Part shown: positions 1-5,373 of the stretch, one piece after another
Layout of the letters: the number at the start of each line of letters is the position of its first letter
Position numbering within the stretch: the first letter of the stretch is position 1
Source: an uncultured Holophagales bacterium
GTDB lineage: Bacteria > Acidobacteriota > Thermoanaerobaculia > UBA5066
Assembly (NCBI GenBank): GCA_937864895.1
Contig: CALMDF010000302.1
Span: 1-11,210, forward strand
Direction of reading: 5' to 3'
DNA length: 11,210 nucleotides
Position numbers and translations under genes: made by a program
Notes under the pieces: model-generated
Told to the model about the DNA's origin: nothing
The model's input: the letters and a program-made list of their open reading frames with translations, nothing else
The model's database searches: none

Positions 1-67
1 CGAAAGGACTCCGTGCGGCCGTGCCGCGCGGAGCGCCGGGCGGGGCCGGGGCCGATCCCCGGGGCCG

Positions 68-475
68 TCAGCAGGAGACGATGGAGGTTCGGGGGGGAGG
101 GGTGGCCGGGGGCGGCCCCGAGGCTTCCGGGCCGGCCGCCGCGACGAGAGGCACCCGAAAGAAGGTCCTGGAGGGCCGGGCGGCCGGCTCGGGAAGGAGG
201 GCACCGTCGAAGGCGGTGGAAGGCGCCGGCAGGGCAGCCTGAAGCGGAGCCTCGTCGCGGCAGCCCGACCAGGAGGGGCTGGAGGACGGTGACGTGTCCA
301 TGTCGCCGTGACAGAGGCCGGCCTCGCAGCAGGCCATCTTCACGGGGCAGTGGCAGCCGTGACGCTCGGTCGCCGGGGGAGAGGTCCTCGCGAGACTCGC
401 GAGCGGCAGGAGCAGCGTCGCCGCGAAAACGGCGACGAGCGCTCCGGCGCATCGCCGCGACCTGCTCGTCCTCAT
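68..475 (-). CDS. Small exported Cys/His-rich protein of unknown function
   Basis: I do not recognise a named family. The 135-residue product has a clear Sec-type signal peptide: a basic start (MRTSRSRR), a hydrophobic stretch at about residues 10-28, and a likely cleavage near ASLA-R30. The mature N-terminus carries a compact metal-ligand-like cluster: H39, C41, H42, C43, C49, C50, C55 and H56, within CHCPVKMACCEAGLCH, with two further cysteines at C72 and C135. The rest is Pro/Ser/Ala-rich and low in complexity. The cluster suggests a periplasmic or surface metal (copper or zinc) binder, or a disulfide-stabilised peptide; this is inference only. The ATG at 475 is chosen because it puts the signal peptide at the N-terminus. 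The upstream Shine-Dalgarno is poor (AAGGAG lies about 20 bases away). The opposite strand is also open here, but lacks any protein-like pattern. Confidence 0.6.
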   Translation of the reverse strand: MRTSRSRRCAGALVAVFAATLLLPLASLARTSPPATERHGCHCPVKMACCEAGLCHGDMDTSPSSSPSWSGCRDEAPLQAALPAPSTAFDGALLPEPAARPSRTFFRVPLVAAAGPEASGPPPATPPPRTSIVSC

Positions 476-801
476 GACAGGCTCGTTCTAGGCTCCTTCG
501 GCCGGCCCGAGTATGACGCCGGTCATGCCTGCGCGGCCATTCACAGGAAGCCCTTCCCCGCGATGCGTGTCGAGCGAGGTCCCGGGACAGTCCGGGCAAG
601 TGGAAAGACGTTCAATCGGCGTTGAAAGGAGTGCAGGCCACCGGGTCGGACCGGCGACGGCGGGGCAAATCGCCGGATTCCTCGGCCACGTCCGCGAGGC
701 CCGGGCCGGAACTCGGAAAGACCCCGGTCTGAAGTCCGAGCCTTGCAGAGGACGGCACGGCGCACGCCGGGGGAGCGCGCACCGCTGCCGTCGACCGGCG
801 A
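476..801. other. Gene-free stretch
   Basis: Several frames are open here because of the high GC, but none gives a protein with recognisable composition: all are Arg/Pro/Gly-rich and shadow-like. I see no RNA gene, repeat or clear promoter. Confidence 0.5.
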
Positions 802-981
802 TCAGGCCCCGCGATTCCGGCGGACCCGGGTCCAGACATCGCGAACCGCGTCGCGAACCTCCTCCCACGGGTGAGGCGTCTCTCCGCTGGCGGCCGCCCA
901 ACCGCTGGCGAGACGGGTCTTCTCCGCTTCCTCGAAGGTCATGTCCCCGAGGGTCGATGCGCTCGCCCCCCCGTAGCGGTA
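802..981 (-). pseudogene. Remnant or very small gene of the YRYG...W(E)-VRDAVRxxW type
   Basis: On the minus strand the frame ending in TGA at 802-804 encodes YRYGGASASTLGDM, then TFEEAEKTRL, and closes with PWEEVRDAVRDVWTRVR. This matches in outline a common short bacterial protein or domain pattern: an aromatic-RYG start, an E-rich middle ending in a conserved Trp, then W-E-x-V/F-R/K-D-A-I/V-R-x-x-W-x-R. That pattern often occurs in small stress-associated proteins. The only ATG (942) lies inside the motif and would give just 46 residues, losing the YRYG part. No ATG, GTG or TTG sits close upstream of YRYG in this frame, although an AGGAGG lies at 992-997 on the minus strand. The simplest reading is a gene whose 5' part has been lost or frameshifted; a genuine 46-residue ORF is the alternative. 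Confidence 0.4.
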
Positions 982-1163
982 GGCGGCGGGACCTCCTGCC
1001 GGTCGGCAGGGCAAGCTCCGTGCCTGTCGCGGGAGCGGCCGGCCGCGACGACGTCGAGGGCCTCCATCGTGAGAGCGGCAGGACCACCGACGGTCAGGAG
1101 GGAGGGGAATCCTCGAGCGTTCGCGCCCATGGCCTCCCGCTCCGGACATTGCGTACCATGACC

Positions 1164-1188
1164 GGGTGGCCAGCCGGCCTGGCCACCC
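1164..1188 (+). repeat. Perfect 10-bp inverted repeat upstream of the outer-membrane protein gene
   Basis: The arms GGGTGGCCAG (1164-1173) and CTGGCCACCC (1179-1188) are perfectly complementary around a 5-base loop CCGGC. The hairpin lies 33 bases before the ATG at 1222. No T-run follows on either strand, so it is not a classical intrinsic terminator. It may be a 5'-leader hairpin, an operator or an end point for the degraded region to the left. Confidence 0.55.
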
Positions 1189-1205
1189 GATTGCAGGCCT
1201 CTCGA

Positions 1206-1215
1206 AAGGAAGGAG
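1206..1215 (+). promoter_or_regulatory. Shine-Dalgarno deciding the 1222 start
   Basis: AAGGAAGGAG ends 6 bases before the ATG at 1222 and is the strongest ribosome-binding site in the window. A second, weaker option exists downstream: GGGAG at 1325-1329 before a GTG at 1339, which would place the signal peptide right at the N-terminus. Confidence 0.7.
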
Positions 1216-1221
1216 CTCACG

Positions 1222-2907
1222 ATGGGGCACGCCACGGGACGGCCGCGCGGCGGCGAACCAGCGCCGCGCGCCCCGCGTGCTGGCCCGGACGGGCACCGCT
1301 CCCCGGCGCTGGGCGCCTGTCGGCGGGAGCTCAGGCTCGTGGCGCGGGTTCTGGCCTGGCTGTTCTTCTCTCTCGCCGCAAGGGAGGCGATGGGGGAGGA
1401 GGATGTCGCTCCCGGCACCCCGATCGTGTCGGTGAGGATCGAGCGTCACGACGTCTTCGACCTCGACGACCCGTCGACCTCGGCGTGGCCCTACCGGTGG
1501 GTGAACGCCCTGCACGTCGTCACCCGGGAGGACCTCATCCGGCGCCTGCTTCTCTTCCGGGTCGGAGACCGCCTCGATCCGGTCCAGCTGGCCGAGAGCG
1601 AAATCATCCTGAGAGACATGGGCTTTCTCAACCCGGTCAGCATCACGGCGCGGCCGGTCCCGGGCGGGGCGGAGGTCGTGGTTGTGACGCACGACCAGTG
1701 GACGACCAGAGTCCGCGGAAGCTACAGCGTTACCGGGAATCTCACGTCCGTCAGCGCGGGGTTTTCGGAAGACAACTTCCTGGGGCTCGGAAAGAGCATC
1801 CTCTTCGACGTTTCGTCCGACCCGGAACGAACCTCCACGACGCTCCGCTACAGGGACCCCACGTTCCTGCGGAGCCGCTGGCAGCTCGAGCTCGGGCACC
1901 AGTCGTCCTCCGACGGGTCGGCGGATCACTTCCGGGTCGAGTACCCGTTCTTCTCTCTGACGACGCCGCAGGCCGGAGGCGTCGGATGGAAGCGCGAGGA
2001 GTCCCGGCAGTACCTCTGGGCGAGCGGGGAGAAGCGCGTTGCGGGCCAGGAGGAGACGCAGGACTGGGAGGCCTGGGGCGGCCTCAGGGTCCGGGGCGCG
2101 GGCGAATGCACCGACCGCCTCATCGTCGGAGCGTTCGGGGAGCGCGCCCTCTTCCGGGATTGGGAGAGCCTCTACGGTCCGCCCTACGAACAGCCTGAGG
2201 ATCGCGAGCTCATCGGCCCCCAGGTGGGATGGGAGCACAGGACGTTTCGCTGGCGGGTCGTGCGCGGGTTCCGGGCCTGGCTCCGGCAGGAAGACCTGCC
2301 GCTCGGCCCCAACTGGAAGGTCACGACGGGACTCTCGGCGCCGTTCCTGGGCGGGGACCGGCTCCGTCTGCGCTACCACGGGACCTTCGAGTCTGGACAG
2401 CTCTTCGGGCGCACCTACACCTGGCAGCGTGTGGACCTCTCGGGCCGGGTCGAGGGCCGCGGCCTGGGCAACGTGGTCACGCATCTCGAGGCCGGCGGTG
2501 CCATCACCGGGTCTGCGGGCGTCAGGGTCCGGGTCGCCGCCGACCTCGGATACGCCCTCGACGGCGAGCGGCAGCTCACACTGGGCGCCGACACCGGCCT
2601 GCGCGGCTACGACCCCCACACTTTCGACGGCACTTCGCGTCTCGTGGCGAACGCGGAGTGGCGGGGCCGAATCACCGGCGAGCTGCTCCACGTGGCGGCC
2701 CTCGGCCTCACGGCGTTCGCCGACTGCGGCAAGAGCTGGGGCGCGAGGGTCGGGCCGTCCACGGAAGGTTGGCGCAGCGACATCGGGGCGGGGCTCCTCG
2801 TGGAGCTGACCCGCTCGTCATCCGTCCGCATCGTCCGGTTCGAGGTGGCGTTCGCGGATCGCGGCGGCGGGCCCGTCTATCTCATCACGACCGATTCGCT
2901 GTTCTGA
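1222..2907 (+). CDS. Omp85/BamA-TamA-like outer-membrane protein with one POTRA-like domain
   Basis: The 561-residue product is a predicted outer-membrane beta-barrel. A hydrophobic segment at about residues 38-52 (LVARVLAWLFFSLAA) acts as signal peptide. Residues about 66-157 resemble one POTRA domain: IVSVRIERHDVFD, then REDLIRRLLLFRVGDRLDP, then ESEIILRDMGFLNPVSI, then an EVVVVTHDQW strand. From about 162 onward it is alternating barrel strands. It includes the Omp85 signature GLRGY at 459-463 and ends in phenylalanine (TTDSLF), as expected for BAM-recognised barrels. BamA has five POTRAs, so this is a shorter relative (TamA-, ShlB- or surface-antigen-like), not the housekeeping BamA. Substrate unknown. 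The 1222 ATG leaves an odd 37-residue Arg/Pro-rich extension before the signal peptide; a GTG at 1339 is the alternative. The 3' end overlaps the debris on the other strand by about 30 bases. Confidence 0.85.
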   Translation: MGHATGRPRGGEPAPRAPRAGPDGHRSPALGACRRELRLVARVLAWLFFSLAAREAMGEEDVAPGTPIVSVRIERHDVFDLDDPSTSAWPYRWVNALHVVTREDLIRRLLLFRVGDRLDPVQLAESEIILRDMGFLNPVSITARPVPGGAEVVVVTHDQWTTRVRGSYSVTGNLTSVSAGFSEDNFLGLGKSILFDVSSDPERTSTTLRYRDPTFLRSRWQLELGHQSSSDGSADHFRVEYPFFSLTTPQAGGVGWKREESRQYLWASGEKRVAGQEETQDWEAWGGLRVRGAGECTDRLIVGAFGERALFRDWESLYGPPYEQPEDRELIGPQVGWEHRTFRWRVVRGFRAWLRQEDLPLGPNWKVTTGLSAPFLGGDRLRLRYHGTFESGQLFGRTYTWQRVDLSGRVEGRGLGNVVTHLEAGGAITGSAGVRVRVAADLGYALDGERQLTLGADTGLRGYDPHTFDGTSRLVANAEWRGRITGELLHVAALGLTAFADCGKSWGARVGPSTEGWRSDIGAGLLVELTRSSSVRIVRFEVAFADRGGGPVYLITTDSLF

Positions 2908-3230
2908 GACCGGCCCTCGAGGACGATCCGGGTCATCCGGAAGTAGTGGTGTCCCTTCACCGCCATCGTCACGGCCTCGGCGAGCCTCCGGGGCCTGGCG
3001 ACGAGCCCCTTCAGCAGGAACCCCCAGGAGGAGGGGGAGCAGGACGAGAAGGTCCGGCCAACGAGAGACAAGAGAAACGCCCGGAGCTCGGTGAACGAGA
3101 TCCTGCAAGCCGAAGTCCAGTGGGACTTCACGGTCCGGAGCAGGTCGAGGCTGCGCGCGCCCCAGTATCCCTGCAACGGCTTCCTCACGAACGGCGGAGT
3201 ACAGATTCTGGAGACGGAGAACGCGGTCTG
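2877..3230 (-). pseudogene. C-terminal fragment of a probable B12-binding-type radical SAM protein
   Basis: The minus-strand frame is open from a TAG (3231-3233) to a TAG (2877-2879). Its best-looking part is the end: LRAFLLSLVG, then SWGFLLKGLVARPRRLAEAV, then TMAVKGHHYFRMTRIVLE. This resembles the extreme C-terminal helical tail found in many B12-binding-domain radical SAM proteins (DUF4070-like): aromatic-rich helix, RPR-x-L, AVT-x-A-x-x-GxHF. The whole catalytic part (CxxxCxxC cluster, B12 domain) is missing, and no credible start or ribosome-binding site exists (GTG at 3188 is the only candidate). I infer a decayed gene tail. The assignment rests on pattern memory of a short tail and is moderate. 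It could also be a chance frame, although the amino-acid mix is far more protein-like than the overlapping frames. Confidence 0.4.
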
Positions 3231-3268
3231 CTACGGAATCGAAGTGGACGACGTGTCGAACGACGGGT

Positions 3269-3309
3269 CGTACACGCACGCCGCGCCCCGGCCGCGGCGT
3301 GCGTGTACG
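3269..3309. repeat. Perfect 17-bp inverted repeat at a pseudogene breakpoint
   Basis: The left arm CGTACACGCACGCCGCG (3269-3285) and right arm CGCGGCGTGCGTGTACG (3293-3309) are exact reverse complements around a 7-base loop CCCCGGC. The right arm read on the minus strand encodes the conserved YTHA of the GH94 fragment; the left arm read on the plus strand spells the same YTHA codons. GH94 similarity stops inside this repeat. No T-run follows, so it is not an ordinary terminator. A fold-back (templated) rearrangement or an amplification or assembly chimera would produce this picture. Confidence 0.85.
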
Positions 3310-3571
3310 GGCCGGCGTTCTCGCGGACGCCGGGGACGTACCCCTTGATGGTGCCGGGGTCGTCCGCGGAACGGTAGAAGGGGGGAGACAGGAGCAGGTC
3401 GACGTTCCGGGCCCGTCTCACGAGGTGGGCCCGCTCGGCGTCCATGGCCCGTTCGGCGCGCTTGAGGAGCGCGGCCCCGGAGACCTCCTCCATCGGGAGG
3501 ATCGCCAGCTCGCCAGCGATCGGAACGCCGGTCCGAGGCCGGCGCCGCGAGAGCTCCGGGCAGCTCCAAAG
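3293..3571 (-). pseudogene. Fragment of a GH94 / cyclic beta-1,2-glucan synthase (NdvB-like) catalytic domain
   Basis: Reading the minus strand from 3571, the frame carries SGAALLKRAERAMDAE, then HLVRRARNVDLLLSPPFYRS, then DPGTIKGYVPGVRENAGPYT, then HAA. This is the characteristic C-terminal part of glycoside hydrolase family 94 / glycosyltransferase-36 domains. Those read SGAA-x-x-x-RA-x-x-AM, L-x-L-L-x-PPF, DPGYIKGYPPGVRENGGQYTHAA, as in NdvB cyclic beta-glucan synthases and related phosphorylases. Full-length proteins exceed 700 residues (NdvB about 2,800); only about 65 recognisable residues remain. The expected aromatic continuation after YTHAA is replaced by Arg/Thr-rich nonsense beyond the 3269-3309 inverted repeat. 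Upstream, similarity fades before 3500 and a TGA lies at 3572-3574. An ATG exists at 3493, but a functional product is very unlikely. It is a relic, either a local deletion remnant or an imported scrap. Confidence 0.65.
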
Positions 3572-3673
3572 TCACACTAGCAGGTTCCGTGCCGGCGCCC
3601 CGCGGGGGCCGCCGGGTGGAGAATCCGGCCGTCGCGCAGTCCCCCGGCGCGTCCCGCGTCCGCTGCCGGGCTT

Positions 3674-3682
3674 AGGAAAGGA
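3674..3682 (+). promoter_or_regulatory. Shine-Dalgarno of the VIT1-family gene
   Basis: AGGAAAGGA ends 6 bases before the ATG at 3689, fixing that start over the longer open frame that runs in from upstream. Confidence 0.65.
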
Positions 3683-3688
3683 CCAGAA

Positions 3689-4387
3689 ATGCCTCACCCG
3701 CTCCACACCGAGGACCATCGGACGCACCGGATCGGCTGGCTTCGCGCGGCCGTCCTGGGTGCCAACGACGGGATCGTCTCCACGGCGAGCCTCGTCGCCG
3801 GCGTCGCGGCGTCCAACGCCAGCCGGGCCGCCATCTGGGTGGCCGGCGTCGCCGGCCTCGTCGCCGGGGCGCTCTCGATGGCCGCGGGCGAGTACGTTTC
3901 GGTCAGCTCGCAGGCCGACACGGAGCGGGCTGATCTCGAGAGGGAGCGGCGGGAGCTCGCCGCCGACGGCCCGCACGAGCACGACGAGCTGGCGGGCATC
4001 TACGAGAGGCGGGGGCTCGACCCGGCGCTCGCGCGGCAGGTCGCCGAGCAGATGATGGCCCACGACGCCCTGGGCGCCCACGCGCGCGACGAGCTCGGCA
4101 TCTCGGCCACCGGGACCGCCCGGCCCCTCCAGGCGGCGGTCGCCTCTGCCGGAGCCTTCGCGGTCGGTGCCGCGCTGCCGCTGGCGGCGCTGGCCGTCGC
4201 CCCCGAGGCGCGCCTCGTCGGGACGGTCGTGCCCGCCTCGCTCGTGTTCCTCGCCCTCCTGGGGGGGCTCGCGGCGCGAACCGGCGGCGCCCCGCTCCTG
4301 ACGGGCGTTCTCCGGGTGACGTTCTGGGGAGCGCTGGCGATGGGCGTGACGGCTCTCGTGGGGGCTTTCTTCGGTACCGTCGTCTGA
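3689..4387 (+). CDS. VIT1/CCC1-family iron/manganese transporter
   Basis: The 232-residue inner-membrane protein matches the VIT (vacuolar iron transporter)/CCC1 family, which moves Fe2+ or Mn2+ out of the cytosol. Hallmarks: RAAVLGANDGIVSTASLVAG at 19-38, with D27 in the first helix (the Asp-Gly pair conserved in the family). Next is LSMAAGEYVSVSSQAD at 62-77, where helix 2 runs into the charged metal-binding segment (about 65-140) rich in Glu/Asp/His. Then come three further helices at about 147-170, 176-195 and 205-230, giving the usual five. Length is typical of bacterial members, with no N-terminal ferritin-like domain as some relatives have. It appears to be a single-gene unit, as the next gene has its own promoter-like element. 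Metal choice (Fe or Mn) cannot be read from the sequence. Confidence 0.9.
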   Translation: MPHPLHTEDHRTHRIGWLRAAVLGANDGIVSTASLVAGVAASNASRAAIWVAGVAGLVAGALSMAAGEYVSVSSQADTERADLERERRELAADGPHEHDELAGIYERRGLDPALARQVAEQMMAHDALGAHARDELGISATGTARPLQAAVASAGAFAVGAALPLAALAVAPEARLVGTVVPASLVFLALLGGLAARTGGAPLLTGVLRVTFWGALAMGVTALVGAFFGTVV

Positions 4388-4401
4388 GCGGCCCCGGTCC
4401 T

Positions 4402-4410
4402 TGCTAGAAT
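4402..4410 (+). promoter_or_regulatory. Possible extended -10 promoter for the exported repeat protein
   Basis: TGCTAGAAT (TG at 4402-4403, then TAGAAT at 4405-4410) fits an extended -10 element in an otherwise very GC-rich intergenic gap. Only a weak -35 lies at the usual distance. Transcription would start near 4417, about 35 bases before the ATG at 4452. Inferred from pattern only. Confidence 0.4.
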
Positions 4411-4451
4411 TCCGTGAACTTTCTTCGAGTTCAGGACATTGGAGGGTTCGC

Positions 4452-5339
4452 ATGCGCCGAGTCGTCTCGAGTTCCTTTGCTGCCGCCGCGATCCTGCTTC
4501 TCCTCGTCGGATCGGGGAGCCTGCTGGCCCAGACGCCGACGCCGACGCCCCCTCCCGGGGGGCCCGCGGCCGGCCCGGGCCCGTGGAGCGTGAATCACCC
4601 GCTCTGGTTCGACCTGAACGGGGACGGCTCGCCACAGGACGGTGAGATAACGGGGCACCCGCGGCAGGTAGTCACGGACTGCACGAAGGTCGTCGAGTAC
4701 CCGGCGGATCTCGGGTCGCCCGAGAGCCCGTGTGCCCTGGTCTTCGTCAAGGACGGGGTCGGCGGTTCGATCCTGCGGCCGAGCGGAACGACGCAGAGCC
4801 TCGTCTCGAACCCGGAGGGGACGTTCTTCACGTTCACCGAGGAGCCTCTCCCGGTGCCCACGGGGGCCGGCGGCGTCCGGGCACTCGCCCCCACGGCCGC
4901 CGGGACGGGACAGCTCTTCGACACGAACGGCGACGGGATCTACGACTCCCTCGACGTCCAGGGGACGAACTCGGGGGGCTCGGTTCCCGTGACGCGGATA
5001 AGCCTCCTCCCTCGCGACGCCACGGGCGACGGCCGCCCCGACTACATCACCCTCCCGTGGACGACGAGCGGCGCCGGGATGCTCGGCGTCTTCACCGACT
5101 CGACGCCTCAGATCTACGTTCCCCTGACCGACACGGACGCGGACGGCTGGCCGGACACCGTCACCGTCGAGGTGGAATTCTCGGCGATCGCGACGACGAC
5201 CGGCCCGCCCGTCTCGGGCTCGGCCCTGGCGAACGGGATCGCGGTGCCTTCCGGCTCGTCGCTCGGTCTCTTCCTTTTCGCGGCGGCGGTCGTCGCGCTC
5301 GGAGTGAAGCTCCTGCGTGGCTCCGTCGTCGGCTCCTGA
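4452..5339 (+). CDS. Exported protein with DxDxDG calcium-binding-like repeats and C-terminal membrane anchor
   Basis: No named family recognised. The 295-residue product starts with a signal peptide (MRRVVSSSF, hydrophobic 9-25, LLAQ). A Thr-Pro/Pro-Gly linker (TPTPTPPPGG) comes next. The body carries four acidic loops of the thrombospondin-type-3/dockerin/EF-hand style: DLNGDGSPQDGEI at 54-66, DTNGDGIYDSLD at 157-168, DATGDGRPDYI at 189-199 and DTDADGWPDTV at 227-237. These loops normally bind Ca2+. C77 and C94 could form a disulfide. The C-terminus is SGSSLGLFLFAAAVVALGVK plus a basic, short tail, similar in layout to IPTL/PEP-CTERM-like sorting tails but without a clear match. The ATG at 4452 is chosen because GGAGGG (4441-4446) sits 5 bases upstream and the signal peptide starts there; an in-frame TTG at 4401 would spoil it. 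Probably a cell-surface or periplasmic anchored protein; role unknown. Confidence 0.8.
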   Translation: MRRVVSSSFAAAAILLLLVGSGSLLAQTPTPTPPPGGPAAGPGPWSVNHPLWFDLNGDGSPQDGEITGHPRQVVTDCTKVVEYPADLGSPESPCALVFVKDGVGGSILRPSGTTQSLVSNPEGTFFTFTEEPLPVPTGAGGVRALAPTAAGTGQLFDTNGDGIYDSLDVQGTNSGGSVPVTRISLLPRDATGDGRPDYITLPWTTSGAGMLGVFTDSTPQIYVPLTDTDADGWPDTVTVEVEFSAIATTTGPPVSGSALANGIAVPSGSSLGLFLFAAAVVALGVKLLRGSVVGS

Positions 5340-5373
5340 GTCCCCGGCGAATCCGCAGGGAGACGCCCGGACG

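Noticed and set aside
488..1087. A 199-codon minus-strand open frame
   Set aside because: No ribosome-binding site, Arg/Pro-rich composition and no recognisable motif; it also crosses the YRYG remnant in a different frame.
513..2198. A 561-codon plus-strand open frame overlapping the Omp85-like gene in another frame
   Set aside because: The product is Arg/Gly/Pro-rich with no hydrophobic or domain structure, while the competing frame from 1222 has a signal peptide, POTRA and barrel features.
802..2691. A 629-codon open frame on the minus strand opposite the outer-membrane protein gene
   Set aside because: Apart from its last 60 codons (kept as the YRYG remnant), its translation is Arg/Pro/Glu-rich without domains and mirrors the codon pattern of the plus-strand gene; it is a high-GC shadow.
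3269..3309. Intrinsic transcription terminator
   Set aside because: The stem is long and perfect but no T-run follows on either strand, and there is no functional gene ending here.
3091..3348. A plus-strand frame with fairly normal composition ending in NDGSYTHAAP
   Set aside because: It is opposite two recognisable minus-strand relics, and its YTHA is only the mirror copy made by the inverted repeat.
4401..4451. TTG start at 4401 for the exported repeat protein
   Set aside because: The 17 extra residues would precede the signal peptide, the site overlaps a promoter-like TGCTAGAAT, and a better ATG with GGAGGG exists at 4452.
5317..5373. GTG start at 5317 for lpxD
   Set aside because: It lies inside the preceding gene and adds residues absent from LpxD proteins, whose normal N-terminus begins at the ATG at 5374.
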